From the NCBI RefSeq assembly GCF_029338335.1, contig NZ_CP119796.1: a DNA stretch of 64,000 nt. The stretch is one strand, 5' to 3'. This DNA is from Halomontanus rarus (GTDB lineage Archaea > Halobacteriota > Halobacteria > Halobacteriales > Natrialbaceae). Shown piece after piece: positions 44,128-52,676 of the stretch. The first letter of the stretch is position 1; each line of letters starts with the position of its first letter. Under the pieces are notes generated by a model, which ran no database searches, was not told the DNA's origin, and was given only the letters and a program-made list of their open reading frames with translations. A program made the position numbers and the translations under genes.

Positions 44128-45264
44128 ATGGGACGCGGCTCGACCGTACTCGCGCTCGGTTTCGTGCTCGTGGTCCTCGTCGGGGCGGTCGGTGCAGCCG
44201 CTGGTACGCCGGCTCCGCCCCCGGCGGCCTACTACGGGTCGCTCACGGTCGACGGCGACCCGGCGCCGGCCGGGCTCACCGTGACCGCCGAGATCGACGG
44301 CGAGCAACGAGGCTCGCTGACGACCGGCGACGCCGGCCGATACGGTGGTCCTGGGGCGTTCGACCCGAAACTACAGGTCGACGGAACCGACGGTGACGAG
44401 GGTGCGACGGTTCACTTCTTCGTCGAGGGAGAGTCGGCCGGCACCGCAACGTGGCGGTCCGGCGACGTGCGCGAAGTGGCGCTCTCGGCGACCGGCGTCT
44501 CGGTACCGACGCCCGAAGCGGGGTCCGGTGGCGGATCGGGTGGTTCTGGTGGGGTTCCTCTGGTGCCGCCGAGCACGCCTACGGAAACCCCGATGGAGCC
44601 AGGATCCTCGAGCACCCCGACGGTTACGGTGACCCGATCCGGTGACGAGGTCGACGTCGCCGTCACCGATGCGCGGGCCGGGGACGAAGTCGAGGTGCAA
44701 CCCGACGCCACCACCTCCCACGGCATCGGACTGGACGGCATCGCGATCACGCCGCGCGTGAACGGCTCGTTCACGCTGAACGCGAGTCTGCTCGCGAATC
44801 CGCCAGCAGGGACGCCGCCGCTACCGGCCGGCGGGAACGGTATCGGATTCCTGCAGGTCGACCACTCGATTGCGGACGCAGATATCGACGGCGTCACGTT
44901 CCGGTTCCGTGCGAGCAAACAGCGACTCGCCGACGCGGGACTCGACGCCGACGCCGTGACGCTCTACCGGTTGCACGAGGGTGACTGGTCCCCGTTGCCG
45001 ACGACTCGAGTGGACGAATCGACGACGGACTACGTCTTCGAGGCGGACTCGCCGGGACTCTCGCTGTTCGCGATCGGACAGCGATCGGGCGACGAGTCGA
45101 CGCCGACGGAGTCGGAAACGCCTGTTTCGACGTCGGTACCGGACGAAGACGAATCCCCGGCCACAGAGACGCGAACGGACGGCTCCGGCCCCCGGTTCGG
45201 GAGTCTCGTCGCACTACTCGCGTTGCTGAGTACTGTGGCGTTGCTACGCTATCGTCACAGGTGA
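44128..45264 (+). CDS. PGF-pre-PGF domain surface protein
   Basis: 378 aa, starting immediately after the upstream stop (TAG-ATG). It has an N-terminal signal peptide (about 1-26, ending GAAAG), a beta-rich domain with GSLTVDGDPAPAGLTVTA, a Gly/Ser/Pro/Thr linker, and the PGF-pre-PGF domain ending LYRLHEGDWSPLPTT...FEADSPGLSLFAIGQ. After an acidic linker it ends GSLVALLALLSTVALLRYRHR, a hydrophobic C-terminus with basic finish like that of the archaeosortase-processed PGF-CTERM proteins, though it lacks the exact P-G-F. The tight pairing suggests it anchors or partners the upstream beta-helix protein. Confidence 0.85.
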   Translation: MGRGSTVLALGFVLVVLVGAVGAAAGTPAPPPAAYYGSLTVDGDPAPAGLTVTAEIDGEQRGSLTTGDAGRYGGPGAFDPKLQVDGTDGDEGATVHFFVEGESAGTATWRSGDVREVALSATGVSVPTPEAGSGGGSGGSGGVPLVPPSTPTETPMEPGSSSTPTVTVTRSGDEVDVAVTDARAGDEVEVQPDATTSHGIGLDGIAITPRVNGSFTLNASLLANPPAGTPPLPAGGNGIGFLQVDHSIADADIDGVTFRFRASKQRLADAGLDADAVTLYRLHEGDWSPLPTTRVDESTTDYVFEADSPGLSLFAIGQRSGDESTPTESETPVSTSVPDEDESPATETRTDGSGPRFGSLVALLALLSTVALLRYRHR

Positions 45265-45360
45265 GTACCGGGTACACTCCCGGTCGAGGGTCGCTCGCAA
45301 AACTGAGAGTCAGGAGCGGAGTCGACACCCTTCGTCGGCCGGAAGTCGCAGTCGGCCCGA

Positions 45361-46584
45361 TCACAGCACGCCGAAGCCGAACTCCGGCATCCCGAGGACT
45401 GGACCCCAGACGGCGTAGGTGAGGAGGCCGACGACGACCGCGGGGATCACGTTGTACACCGTGGCCACGACGGCCGCCTTCTTGTCGATCGCCAGCAGCG
45501 GGAACAGCGCGTCGCCGTCCTGACTGATGGCGTTAGCGACCAGCGCCGAGAACGGCAGGCCGCCCTCGGCGTAGACGCCCGCGAGGACGATCTGGGGGCC
45601 ACACCCCGGAATCACGCCGACGGCCGCGCCGGCGATCGGAGCCAGCGCGCCGGCCGCGGCGGCCGTCGCCGCGATGTCGATGCCGGTCATCACCAGTCCG
45701 TACTCGTAGATCAGGTACGCGCCGATCACCCACACCGTGACGAAACTCGTCTCCATCGCGGCGTGGAGCAGGGCCTCGTAGCCCGAGGCGAACGACTCTC
45801 GAGCGCGGCCGATGCTCCCTTCGCCAATGTAGTGGCGACCGACGACGTAGAGGAACAGCGAGAGGAGCGTGCCGACGATGCCGACGACGGTGAACGCGCC
45901 GTCGAACGTCGGACCGACGGTGAGCGCGACCTCCGGCCCGCCCCGAAGCAGGAAGACGACGCCGATCACGAGCCCCGCGGCGGCGGCGATCCACCACGCG
46001 ACGTGTGCGACGTGCGAGAGCGGCGTGAGCACGGTCGAGTGTCGATCGGGACCCGTTTCGTGGGCGTGGGTCGGCGCTCCACCCGGGTACTCGTGGCCCG
46101 GATTCGGGCCGACCGTCTTGCGGACCGTCGTTCCGCCGTCGGTCGTCGCCGGCGAGAAGCGGGCGACGGCCGCGTCGATCCTCGAGACACCCATTCCCGT
46201 GGTGTCGACGAGGTAGCCGAAGCCTACCGCTGCGACGAACGCGAGCCCGTAGGCGTACAGCGCCGCCTCGGGCGCGAGGGCGATGATCACGAACGCGGAG
46301 TCGCCGGCGGTCGCCGCGAGCGTCGCGACGACGGTGCCGAAGCTGACGGTCCCCCGGACGTACAGCGGCATCATCACGATCGCGCCGCCACACCCCGGCG
46401 TCAGCCCCATCAGTGCGCCGAACAGCGGTTGCAGTCGCTCGTGTTTTTCGATTTTCGCGACGAGCGCCCCGTTGGTCCGGTACTGGACGAACGCGAACGC
46501 GAGAACCGTCACTGCGACGAACGCGCTCACCTGTACGTAGCCGTCACGGAGCGACTCGAGGGCGATCTCGAGCCCGGCGTTCAT
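45361..46584 (-). CDS. Putative 10-TM heavy-metal (manganese-type) exporter
   Basis: 407 aa, about ten transmembrane helices in two homologous halves. Each half has a P-G-C-G motif: LTPGCGGAIVMM (about 62-73) and VIPGCGPQIVLAG (about 313-325). A His-rich cytoplasmic loop (GHEYPGGAPTHAHETGPDRHS) separates the halves. The architecture and the duplicated PGCG are those of the ArsP_2-type putative metal exporter family, often annotated as putative manganese transporter. It may export Mn, Fe or another metal; the substrate is not established. Upstream is a striking set of TTTAG/CTAAA half-sites (46624-46650), suggesting control by a metalloregulator. Confidence 0.85.
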   Translation of the reverse strand: MNAGLEIALESLRDGYVQVSAFVAVTVLAFAFVQYRTNGALVAKIEKHERLQPLFGALMGLTPGCGGAIVMMPLYVRGTVSFGTVVATLAATAGDSAFVIIALAPEAALYAYGLAFVAAVGFGYLVDTTGMGVSRIDAAVARFSPATTDGGTTVRKTVGPNPGHEYPGGAPTHAHETGPDRHSTVLTPLSHVAHVAWWIAAAAGLVIGVVFLLRGGPEVALTVGPTFDGAFTVVGIVGTLLSLFLYVVGRHYIGEGSIGRARESFASGYEALLHAAMETSFVTVWVIGAYLIYEYGLVMTGIDIAATAAAAGALAPIAGAAVGVIPGCGPQIVLAGVYAEGGLPFSALVANAISQDGDALFPLLAIDKKAAVVATVYNVIPAVVVGLLTYAVWGPVLGMPEFGFGVL

Positions 46585-46894
46585 CTTCGATCACGATCGG
46601 ACCGTCCAGTCCGGAATCCAATCTTTAGCCGCATCTAAACATCTATTTAGCATCGTGATATTTGTAGCTACCGGTCGAGGAAAACGCACCCTAGTACCAG
46701 AACCCGCGAGAAAACCGTCGCGACCCCGAACGTGGGCGATACCGGGTCGAACGCTCGCTCCTCTCTCCCGACAGTCGATCCGTCCGAGGTCCTTCGAAGC
46801 GAGACGGATCCGTCCCGCCGACTATCGGTCGCACGCGAGACTTATTGCAGGGTAGACTACTCCCGTCGCGTCGGCCCCGGATTCGGACTCGGAC
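46585..46894. other. Interval between the metal exporter and the SUI1 gene
   Basis: 310 nt. It holds the exporter's operator (46624-46650) and promoter. From about 46652 on I see no gene; the open frame at 46655-46855 is Arg/Pro-rich and unsupported. Confidence 0.4.
46624..46650. promoter_or_regulatory. Alternating inverted half-sites upstream of the metal exporter (probable DtxR/MntR-type operator)
   Basis: TTTAG at 46624-46628, CTAAA at 46635-46639 and TTTAG at 46646-46650 alternate with an exact 11-nt step. They form two overlapping palindromes in a 27-bp stretch, 40-66 nt upstream of the exporter ATG, overlapping a TATA-like CTAAATAG on the minus strand. Half-sites one helical turn apart are typical of dimeric or side-by-side metalloregulators. 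The regulator is not identified here. Confidence 0.65.
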
Positions 46895-47191
46895 TCACTC
46901 GGTGACCGCGAACCCCTGATCTCGAAGCAACTCGGGGACGCGACCGCGGTGATCTCCCTGAAGCTCGATCCGGCCGTCGTCGACGGTGCCGCCGGTTCCC
47001 AGCGACCGCTTGAGCGTCGAGGCGAGTTCCGCCACGTCGGCGTGGGGCAGGTCGAACCCCTCGAGGATGGTGACGGGTTTGTCGTAGCGCCGGCGCTCCA
47101 TCCGGATCGAGACGGACTGTTCGGTGCGGGTCAGATCGTCGTGCGTGTCGAGTTCGTCGAGCAGGTCGTCGATCGATTCGTCGTTTGCCAC
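46895..47191 (-). CDS. SUI1/eIF1-type translation initiation factor
   Basis: 98 aa from GTG 47191 (V-ANDESIDDLLDELDTHDD). The core SVSIRMERRRYDKPVTILEGFD and the C-terminal GTGGTVDDGRIELQGDHRGRVPELL match archaeal SUI1 (eIF1-like, YciH-like) proteins, which act on start-codon selection. The start at GTG gives a typical haloarchaeal family N-terminus; ten further codons upstream are open but not conserved. Confidence 0.93.
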   Translation of the reverse strand: MANDESIDDLLDELDTHDDLTRTEQSVSIRMERRRYDKPVTILEGFDLPHADVAELASTLKRSLGTGGTVDDGRIELQGDHRGRVPELLRDQGFAVTE

Positions 47192-47269
47192 GGGTACAGG
47201 AAGGTGCCGGACGACCATCAATCCGTTTCGAAGCTGTCGTGACTGTCTGCGTGGGTGATACGTCGGCGC

Positions 47270-49006
47270 TCAAAGGCGCTCGTGAATCGTCCGGGCGGTC
47301 TTCGTCCCGACCCCGGAGACGCTCTCGAGGTCTTCGGGGCTCGCCTCGCGGACGTTCTCGACGCTCCCGAACCGGCCGAGGAGCTGTTTTCGCGTTTCGG
47401 GTCCGACGCCGGGGACGTCGTCGAGCACCGTCTTCACTTCGTCGCGAATCGTCTGGTGGTACTGGACCGCGAAGCGATGAGCCTCGTCGCGGACCCGCTG
47501 GAGTAAGTGGAGGTGCGGAGCGTCCCGGGGCCACGAATACTCCCGATCGGGCGTCACGACTCGCTCCTCGGCTTTCGCGAGCGCCACGGCCGGGACGTCC
47601 CATCCGACCGCCTCGAGCGCCGCGCGCGCGGCCTCGAGCTGTCCCGACCCGCCGTCGATCAACAGGAGGTCAGGGTCGGGGCGGTCGTCTCGGCCCTCGA
47701 CGGCCCGCTTCGCGCGCCACTCGATCAGCGCCCGCATGTTGTCGTAGTCGTCGTTCTGGTCCGCGAGCTTCTTTCGCCGGTAGTCGGCCGTCTCGGCGCT
47801 GCCGTCGACGAAGGTCACGTTACTTCCGACGGCCGATTTCCCCTGGGCGTGGCTCACGTCGAAGCCCTCGATCCGACTCGCCGCGTCGACGTTCAGCGCG
47901 TCGGCGAGCATCCCGCACTCGTCGCGCCGTCCGACGTTCCGCCGGGCGTTCTTCAGTGCGAGTTCGACGAGTTTGGCCTCGCGCCCCGCCCCCGGAACGC
48001 GGACGCCGACCCCCTCGGCCTCGAGCCACGCGGCCACTTCCTCGTCACCGTGGTGTTCGGGCAGGAGGATCGCGTCCGGCAGCCGGCGTTCGGCGTAGTA
48101 CTGGACGACGAACGCGGCCAGCACCGCGGGGACCCCCTCGCTTTCGCCCTCGGGTGCGGCCATCGTGTGACGGTCCCGGTCGACCAGTTTGCCGCCTTCC
48201 GCGCGGAGGCGGGCGACCGCGGCGTCCTCGCCCTCGATCGCGACGCCGAGGACGTCGACCGCCCGCTCGTCGTCGTAGGATTGAACGGCTTCGCCGCCCT
48301 CACCGTGGAAGGCCTCGACCGCCCCGAGTCGATCCCGGAGGTTCGCCGCGCGTTCGAAGTGCTGCTCCTGCGCCGCGGTCTCCATCGCCCGCCGCAGCGG
48401 GTCGGCGAGTACGCCGGTCTCGCCCTCGAAGAACCGCTCGACGCTGGTCACGTCCTCGCGGTAGCTCTCGAGGTCGATCTCCCTCGTACAGGGCGCCGTA
48501 CAGAGCCCCATCTCGTAGTCCAGACACGGCCGGTCGCGGCCGGCGTACTTGTGGTCCGAGCAGCCGCGGACGCCGTAGGTCTCCCGGAGCGCCTTCACGA
48601 CCGTCTCGACGCGCCCCTTGTCGGTGTACGGGCCGAACACGGTCGCCGCTTCGTTCGGATCGCGGGTCACCTCGATCCGGGGCGCGTCGTGGTCGGTGAG
48701 TTGGACCATCGGATAGGACTTGTCGTCTTTCAGCCGGACGTTGTAGCGGGGCTGGTGGCGTTTGATCAGGTTCGCCTCGAGCAACAGTGCCTGGGTCTCC
48801 GTGTCGGTGACCGCGATCTCGATGCGCTCGGCGCGGTCGACCATCCGGCGGATGCGCGCGCTCCGCGGGTCGGCGTAGGACCTGACCCGCGAGCGGAGGT
48901 CGACCGCCTTTCCGACGTAGAGGGTTGTGTCTCCCGCCTGAAACTGGTAGACGCCGGGCTCTCGAGGGAGGGACGTTGCGCGGTCGCGAACCGCCTCGGC
49001 GTTCAT
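47270..49006 (-). CDS. uvrC: UvrC, excinuclease ABC subunit C
   Basis: 578 aa. It makes both incisions in nucleotide excision repair. An N-terminal GIY-YIG nuclease (PGVYQFQAGDTTLYVGKA, then ANLIKRHQPRYN) is followed by a Cys cluster (RGCSDHKYAGRDRPCLDYEMGLCTAPC), a UVR motif (AAQEQHFERAANLRDRL), an RNase H-like endonuclease (IEGFDVSHAQGKSAVGS, DLLLIDGGSGQLEAA) and a C-terminal helix-hairpin-helix pair (VPGVGPETRKQLL, VSGVGTKTARTI). A GGAGG motif lies a few nt upstream of the ATG. Its partner uvrB is in the same window. Confidence 0.96.
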   Translation of the reverse strand: MNAEAVRDRATSLPREPGVYQFQAGDTTLYVGKAVDLRSRVRSYADPRSARIRRMVDRAERIEIAVTDTETQALLLEANLIKRHQPRYNVRLKDDKSYPMVQLTDHDAPRIEVTRDPNEAATVFGPYTDKGRVETVVKALRETYGVRGCSDHKYAGRDRPCLDYEMGLCTAPCTREIDLESYREDVTSVERFFEGETGVLADPLRRAMETAAQEQHFERAANLRDRLGAVEAFHGEGGEAVQSYDDERAVDVLGVAIEGEDAAVARLRAEGGKLVDRDRHTMAAPEGESEGVPAVLAAFVVQYYAERRLPDAILLPEHHGDEEVAAWLEAEGVGVRVPGAGREAKLVELALKNARRNVGRRDECGMLADALNVDAASRIEGFDVSHAQGKSAVGSNVTFVDGSAETADYRRKKLADQNDDYDNMRALIEWRAKRAVEGRDDRPDPDLLLIDGGSGQLEAARAALEAVGWDVPAVALAKAEERVVTPDREYSWPRDAPHLHLLQRVRDEAHRFAVQYHQTIRDEVKTVLDDVPGVGPETRKQLLGRFGSVENVREASPEDLESVSGVGTKTARTIHERL

Positions 49007-49067
49007 CGCTCCCTCCTAGCGACTCGACGGATTTGAGCCTGACGTCGGCTGTCAGTCGGCGGGCAAT

Positions 49068-49715
49068 TCAGGAATCGAATTCAGCGTTCGTCGGCGGCCT
49101 TCCGTCGACCGGATCCGGCCGAATCGCTCGCTCGAGCTCGCCGACCGTGACGATCCCGTCGTCGCCACCGCGGATCGGTACCGCGACGTCGTCCCCGCCG
49201 GCGACCTCGAGGACGAGCCGTCGAGTTCGAGACCGGAGAGACAGCCCGACGAACGCCAGCGCCGCGGCGCTGGTGACGAGTCCACCGACCAGTATCAGTG
49301 CGTCGAGAATCGCCAGCATCGTCTCGATTTGCGCGAGCGCTCCGGTGATGCCCTCCGTCCCCGGTGTACTCGAGTCGACGCCGGCCGACTCGAGAGAGGC
49401 AGGGGAAAGCAGCGAATCGAAGGAGACTGCAGCCGAGACCGCGAGCAAGCCGATGCCGACGAGCCCCAGTTTGAGCGCTCGCCAGCGGTACGTCGACCGG
49501 CCGGTCGTCGTGACGGCCACACCATCGACGTTCGGTCGGTCGACCTGCCGGAAGTTCGCGCCGTCGCGTTCGGGCGTGAACGCCAGGACGCGGTGGCTCG
49601 TGACGACGAGTGTCGTCGGCGCCGACTCGGACTCGGACCCGGATCCGAAATCGAACCGCCGCTCGCACGTCTCGCCCTCGTACAGCAATCTCTCGACGCG
49701 ATCGGCCCACGGCAC
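49068..49715 (-). CDS. Membrane protein with PH-like N-terminal domain
   Basis: 215 aa from GTG 49715. The first part (DRVERLLYEGETCERRFDF...TTLVVTSHRVLAFTPERDG) resembles haloarchaeal PH-like 'STSHRLLAFTP' domains. Two hydrophobic segments follow (about 90-110 and 145-175), with a C-terminal soluble strand region (LVLEVAGGDDVAVPI). Function is unknown. A TATA-like CATATCC about 28 nt upstream of the GTG supports this start. Confidence 0.65.
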   Translation of the reverse strand: MPWADRVERLLYEGETCERRFDFGSGSESESAPTTLVVTSHRVLAFTPERDGANFRQVDRPNVDGVAVTTTGRSTYRWRALKLGLVGIGLLAVSAAVSFDSLLSPASLESAGVDSSTPGTEGITGALAQIETMLAILDALILVGGLVTSAAALAFVGLSLRSRTRRLVLEVAGGDDVAVPIRGGDDGIVTVGELERAIRPDPVDGRPPTNAEFDS

Positions 49716-49844
49716 GATGCGTGTGTGGTCCGTCGATGGATATGAAATTCGCGGCCGTTTCGGACGGGATTCGCGTCTCGGTCGACGACGATCGTCGTGC
49801 CGTCCGGACGGTAGTTTCTCCTGTTCGGACCGGGTAGGTGGGGT

Positions 49845-50120
49845 ATGACCGCGAGCGACTCGACCGTGCAATGTTGGCTCGTCGAACGATCGTTCGGCCA
49901 GCGAAACCTCGTGACGACCATCTACGCGACCCCCGACGGGAGCCGCTATCATCAGCAGGAACGTTCTTCGACGGCGCTTCGGACGGGCTCCGGCGTCACC
50001 GCCGCGATCGACGTCGACGAGGAGAAACTCCAACCTGTCGCCGACGAGGAGACTCGAGAGCGGTACGCAACCGAAGCGGAACGGACCGCCGAGCAGTACG
50101 AGCCGGACGATCCGATCTAG
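49845..50120 (+). CDS. Small haloarchaeal protein, unknown function
   Basis: 91 aa, acidic: MTASDSTVQCWLVERSFGQRN, then YATPDGSRYHQQERSSTALR, and an Asp/Glu-rich C-terminus. It is divergent from the PH-like gene, sharing a 129-nt promoter region. No motif indicates a function. Confidence 0.6.
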   Translation: MTASDSTVQCWLVERSFGQRNLVTTIYATPDGSRYHQQERSSTALRTGSGVTAAIDVDEEKLQPVADEETRERYATEAERTAEQYEPDDPI

Positions 50121-50198
50121 ATCGTTCGGGCTCGGACGTTCGGCTCGGACGTTCAGCTCGGGCGTTTAGTCTGATCGGTGCCGTCGTCGACGACGCGG

Positions 50199-52376
50199 CT
50201 ATCGACGCCGACGTGCGACGAATCCGATCGAGAGGAGGACGAGAACCGCACTGACGGCACCGAAGCCGGGGACGCTATCGTCCGTCCCGATCGCGTTCTC
50301 CCCCGCGCGTTCGGTTTCGGTCCCCTCGTCCTCGGTCGGCGTTTCGGTCTCGGTCTCGGTCTCCGTTTCGCCCTCGTCCGACGCGGAGTCGACCGTCACG
50401 TCGAACGTCTCGTCCGCGACGGACAGCGTGTAGCTCCCCGTTTCGGTTACGGCGTGTTCGAGGACGACGGTCGTCGACTCTCCTGGCGAAAGTGCGACCG
50501 TCTCCGCTCGCACCTGCTCGTCGTCGACGAGGAGAGATATCGTCCGTTCTCCCTCAATCTCGCCCGTATTCTCGAGCATCGCGGTCACGGTTACGTTGTC
50601 TCCCTCGACGACCGACGTCTCGGAGATGCTGACGTCTCTGACGGTAATTTCGGACTCTTGCCCCGAATCCGAACCCGAACCCGAACCCGAACCGGGCGCC
50701 GACCCCGACGGCGGCGAGAACGACGGTGGCGACGAGGACGCCGACACCTCGAGTCCGACGGTTTCCGAAAAGCCCGCCAGTTCCGCGGTGATCGTCGCCT
50801 CGCCGTCGTCGACCGCCTCGACGGTCCCGTTCTCGACCGCGGCGACTCCGGAATCGGAACTCGAGTAGTTCGCGACCGTCGCAGCCGTCGCGGTGGTCCC
50901 GTCGGCGAACTCGAGCGTGACGGTCGCTGCCGTCGTTTCATCGGCTTCGAGCTCCGTCGACTCGAGTGCCAGCGTGTAGTTCGTGACGTGTGAACGCAAC
51001 TGCGGGTAGCCGTCGGTGACGACCCACGTCTCGCCGACCCGGAGCTCGGTCGTCTCGGTGACGGTCGCCCCGGTCAGCTGACTCGTGTTCAGTCCGGCCG
51101 ATGCGGGACTGCCGGCGGACGATGCGAGGCCCGTTCGCTCGCTGTCCCAGTACGAATCCAGGACCGTCGCGGAGGTCGACGATCCGACCAGTCCGCCGCG
51201 CTGGACGCTGTCAGCCGCGTCGGGTATCGACCCGGTGGCGAACGAATCGAACACCATTCCCTGATAGTTCGATCCGACGAGTCCCCCCACCGCCGCGTTC
51301 GTTCCGCCGCTCGTGACGGTTCCGGTCGCCGCCGACTTGATCACGCCGCTGCGCTCGTTCTGTCCGATCAGTCCGCCGACGGAGACGTTACTACCGTCGC
51401 CCGTCACGGTTCCCGTCGCAGACGACCTGAGTACCTCCCCTCGGTCGTTCTGTCCGACCAGTCCGCCGACGAAGACGTCAGTACCGTTGCTCGTCACGGT
51501 TCCCGTCGCAGACGACCCGAGTACCTTCCCTCGGTCGTTCCAGCCAATCAGTCCACCGACGTTCGTTTCGTCGCTTCCGTTTCCGAGTAGGTCTCCGGTG
51601 GTGAACGAGTCGGATACCGTCGTATTGAGGCTGTGTCCGATCAATCCACCGGCGACCACGCGTTCGCCGGTACTCCTCACGCTCCCCGTCGCTGAGGTAT
51701 CGGTTACCGTGCCGTCGAGGCTCGCACCCACGAGACCGCCGACCGTCGTCCCGTTCGTATCGCCGTGACCGCTCACGCGCGCCGTCGTTCCGGAGTTGGA
51801 GACGGTCCCCTCGGTGTTCAATCCTATCAGGGCCCCGATCACGTGTCCGCCGTTCGGACGCTCGCTCGAGACGTCTCCGCTCACGGTTACGTTCGACACG
51901 TTCCCGGCTTCGTTCCAGCCGACGAGTCCGCCGACGTAGACGCCACCGGTCACCGACGCGTTCTCGAGCGTCACGTTGGTGACCGATCCGCCATCGACTA
52001 TTCCGAACAGAGCGGTGTTCGCCCCGTCCGGTCGATCGATCGTCAGATTCGAGATCGTGTGGCCGTTCCCGTCGAACGATCCGGTGAACCGCTCACCCCC
52101 GTCTCCGATCGGCTCGAACCCTGCGCCCCCGTTCCAGTCCGCGGTCGCTCGAGCGTCGATATCGTCTCCGAGGACGTAGGCCGCGTTCGGCTCGTCCGCG
52201 ATCGCCTGTAACTCCGTCGCGTTCGTCACGACGTACGGTTCCTCTGCCGTTCCCTCCCCGTCGAGTTCCTCGATTCCGTCCGCAACGACCGGTGCGGACA
52301 GCATCGCTATCCCGACGATTCCGCAGACGATGATCAGTATGTAAGCTGACCGTTTCGAGTACTCCCCCAACACCAT
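50199..52376 (-). CDS. GLUG-repeat surface protein with PGF-CTERM
   Basis: 725 aa. An N-terminal signal/membrane segment is followed by GTAEEPYVVTNATELQAIAD, the usual head of GLUG domains. Then come about eight GLUG repeats of the type VGGLVGWN...V-x-S-x-A-T-G-x-V-T (residues about 90-430), a BIG2-like bacterial immunoglobulin domain (about 455-545), a Ser/Gly linker with GSGSGSGSDSG, a CARDB-like domain (about 565-670) and an acidic linker. The end VPGFGAVSAVLVLLSIGFVARRRR is a bona fide PGF-CTERM signal processed by archaeosortase A. It is likely a cell-surface adhesin or matrix protein. Confidence 0.92.
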   Translation of the reverse strand: MVLGEYSKRSAYILIIVCGIVGIAMLSAPVVADGIEELDGEGTAEEPYVVTNATELQAIADEPNAAYVLGDDIDARATADWNGGAGFEPIGDGGERFTGSFDGNGHTISNLTIDRPDGANTALFGIVDGGSVTNVTLENASVTGGVYVGGLVGWNEAGNVSNVTVSGDVSSERPNGGHVIGALIGLNTEGTVSNSGTTARVSGHGDTNGTTVGGLVGASLDGTVTDTSATGSVRSTGERVVAGGLIGHSLNTTVSDSFTTGDLLGNGSDETNVGGLIGWNDRGKVLGSSATGTVTSNGTDVFVGGLVGQNDRGEVLRSSATGTVTGDGSNVSVGGLIGQNERSGVIKSAATGTVTSGGTNAAVGGLVGSNYQGMVFDSFATGSIPDAADSVQRGGLVGSSTSATVLDSYWDSERTGLASSAGSPASAGLNTSQLTGATVTETTELRVGETWVVTDGYPQLRSHVTNYTLALESTELEADETTAATVTLEFADGTTATAATVANYSSSDSGVAAVENGTVEAVDDGEATITAELAGFSETVGLEVSASSSPPSFSPPSGSAPGSGSGSGSDSGQESEITVRDVSISETSVVEGDNVTVTAMLENTGEIEGERTISLLVDDEQVRAETVALSPGESTTVVLEHAVTETGSYTLSVADETFDVTVDSASDEGETETETETETPTEDEGTETERAGENAIGTDDSVPGFGAVSAVLVLLSIGFVARRRR
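51315..51584. repeat. Near-identical 90-bp repeats in the GLUG protein gene
   Basis: Copies with 90-bp period begin at about 51315, 51405 and 51495. The first 45 nt of the second and third differ at two positions by eye (both include CACGGTTCCCGTCGCAGACG); the later half of the first copy resembles that of the second. The unit encodes 30 aa, one GLUG repeat. High DNA identity implies recent expansion or gene conversion. Confidence 0.7.
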
Positions 52377-52676
52377 TGGATATAATACTGGAAACTAATA
52401 AAATAAACATTCTGATATAGATTATTATACTACTATCGGTACTGATAAATTCGGATCGGTGATCGGGAGTTACCGCCACCATGCCCCTCGCGACGGCACC
52501 GATCGCTCCGATCCCCTCGAGTCGAAATCGATCCCGCGGCCGGTATTGGGCCGGTTATCACCGCCTACCGCGTTCGACTCCCGCGGTAACCGGCGCATAC
52601 TTTCCCGTGGGATCGGTGTCGGTCCTTCCATGACCGAACGAGGACGGAATTCGCGACGGGACGGTGGTGCGTAAGG
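52377..52676. other. AT-rich promoter region of the GLUG gene, then an empty interval
   Basis: 52377-52452 is an AT-rich stretch that contains a TATA box for the minus-strand GLUG gene (TTTATTTTA, 52399-52407 on the plus strand as TAAAATAAA), centred 27 nt upstream of its ATG. From 52453 to 52676 I see no gene. This area presumably also carries the promoter of the ParB-like gene. Confidence 0.5.

Noticed and set aside
47185..48699. 504-codon plus-strand open frame rich in Arg, Ser and Pro
   Set aside because: It is a shadow of uvrC; composition is unlike a haloarchaeal protein.
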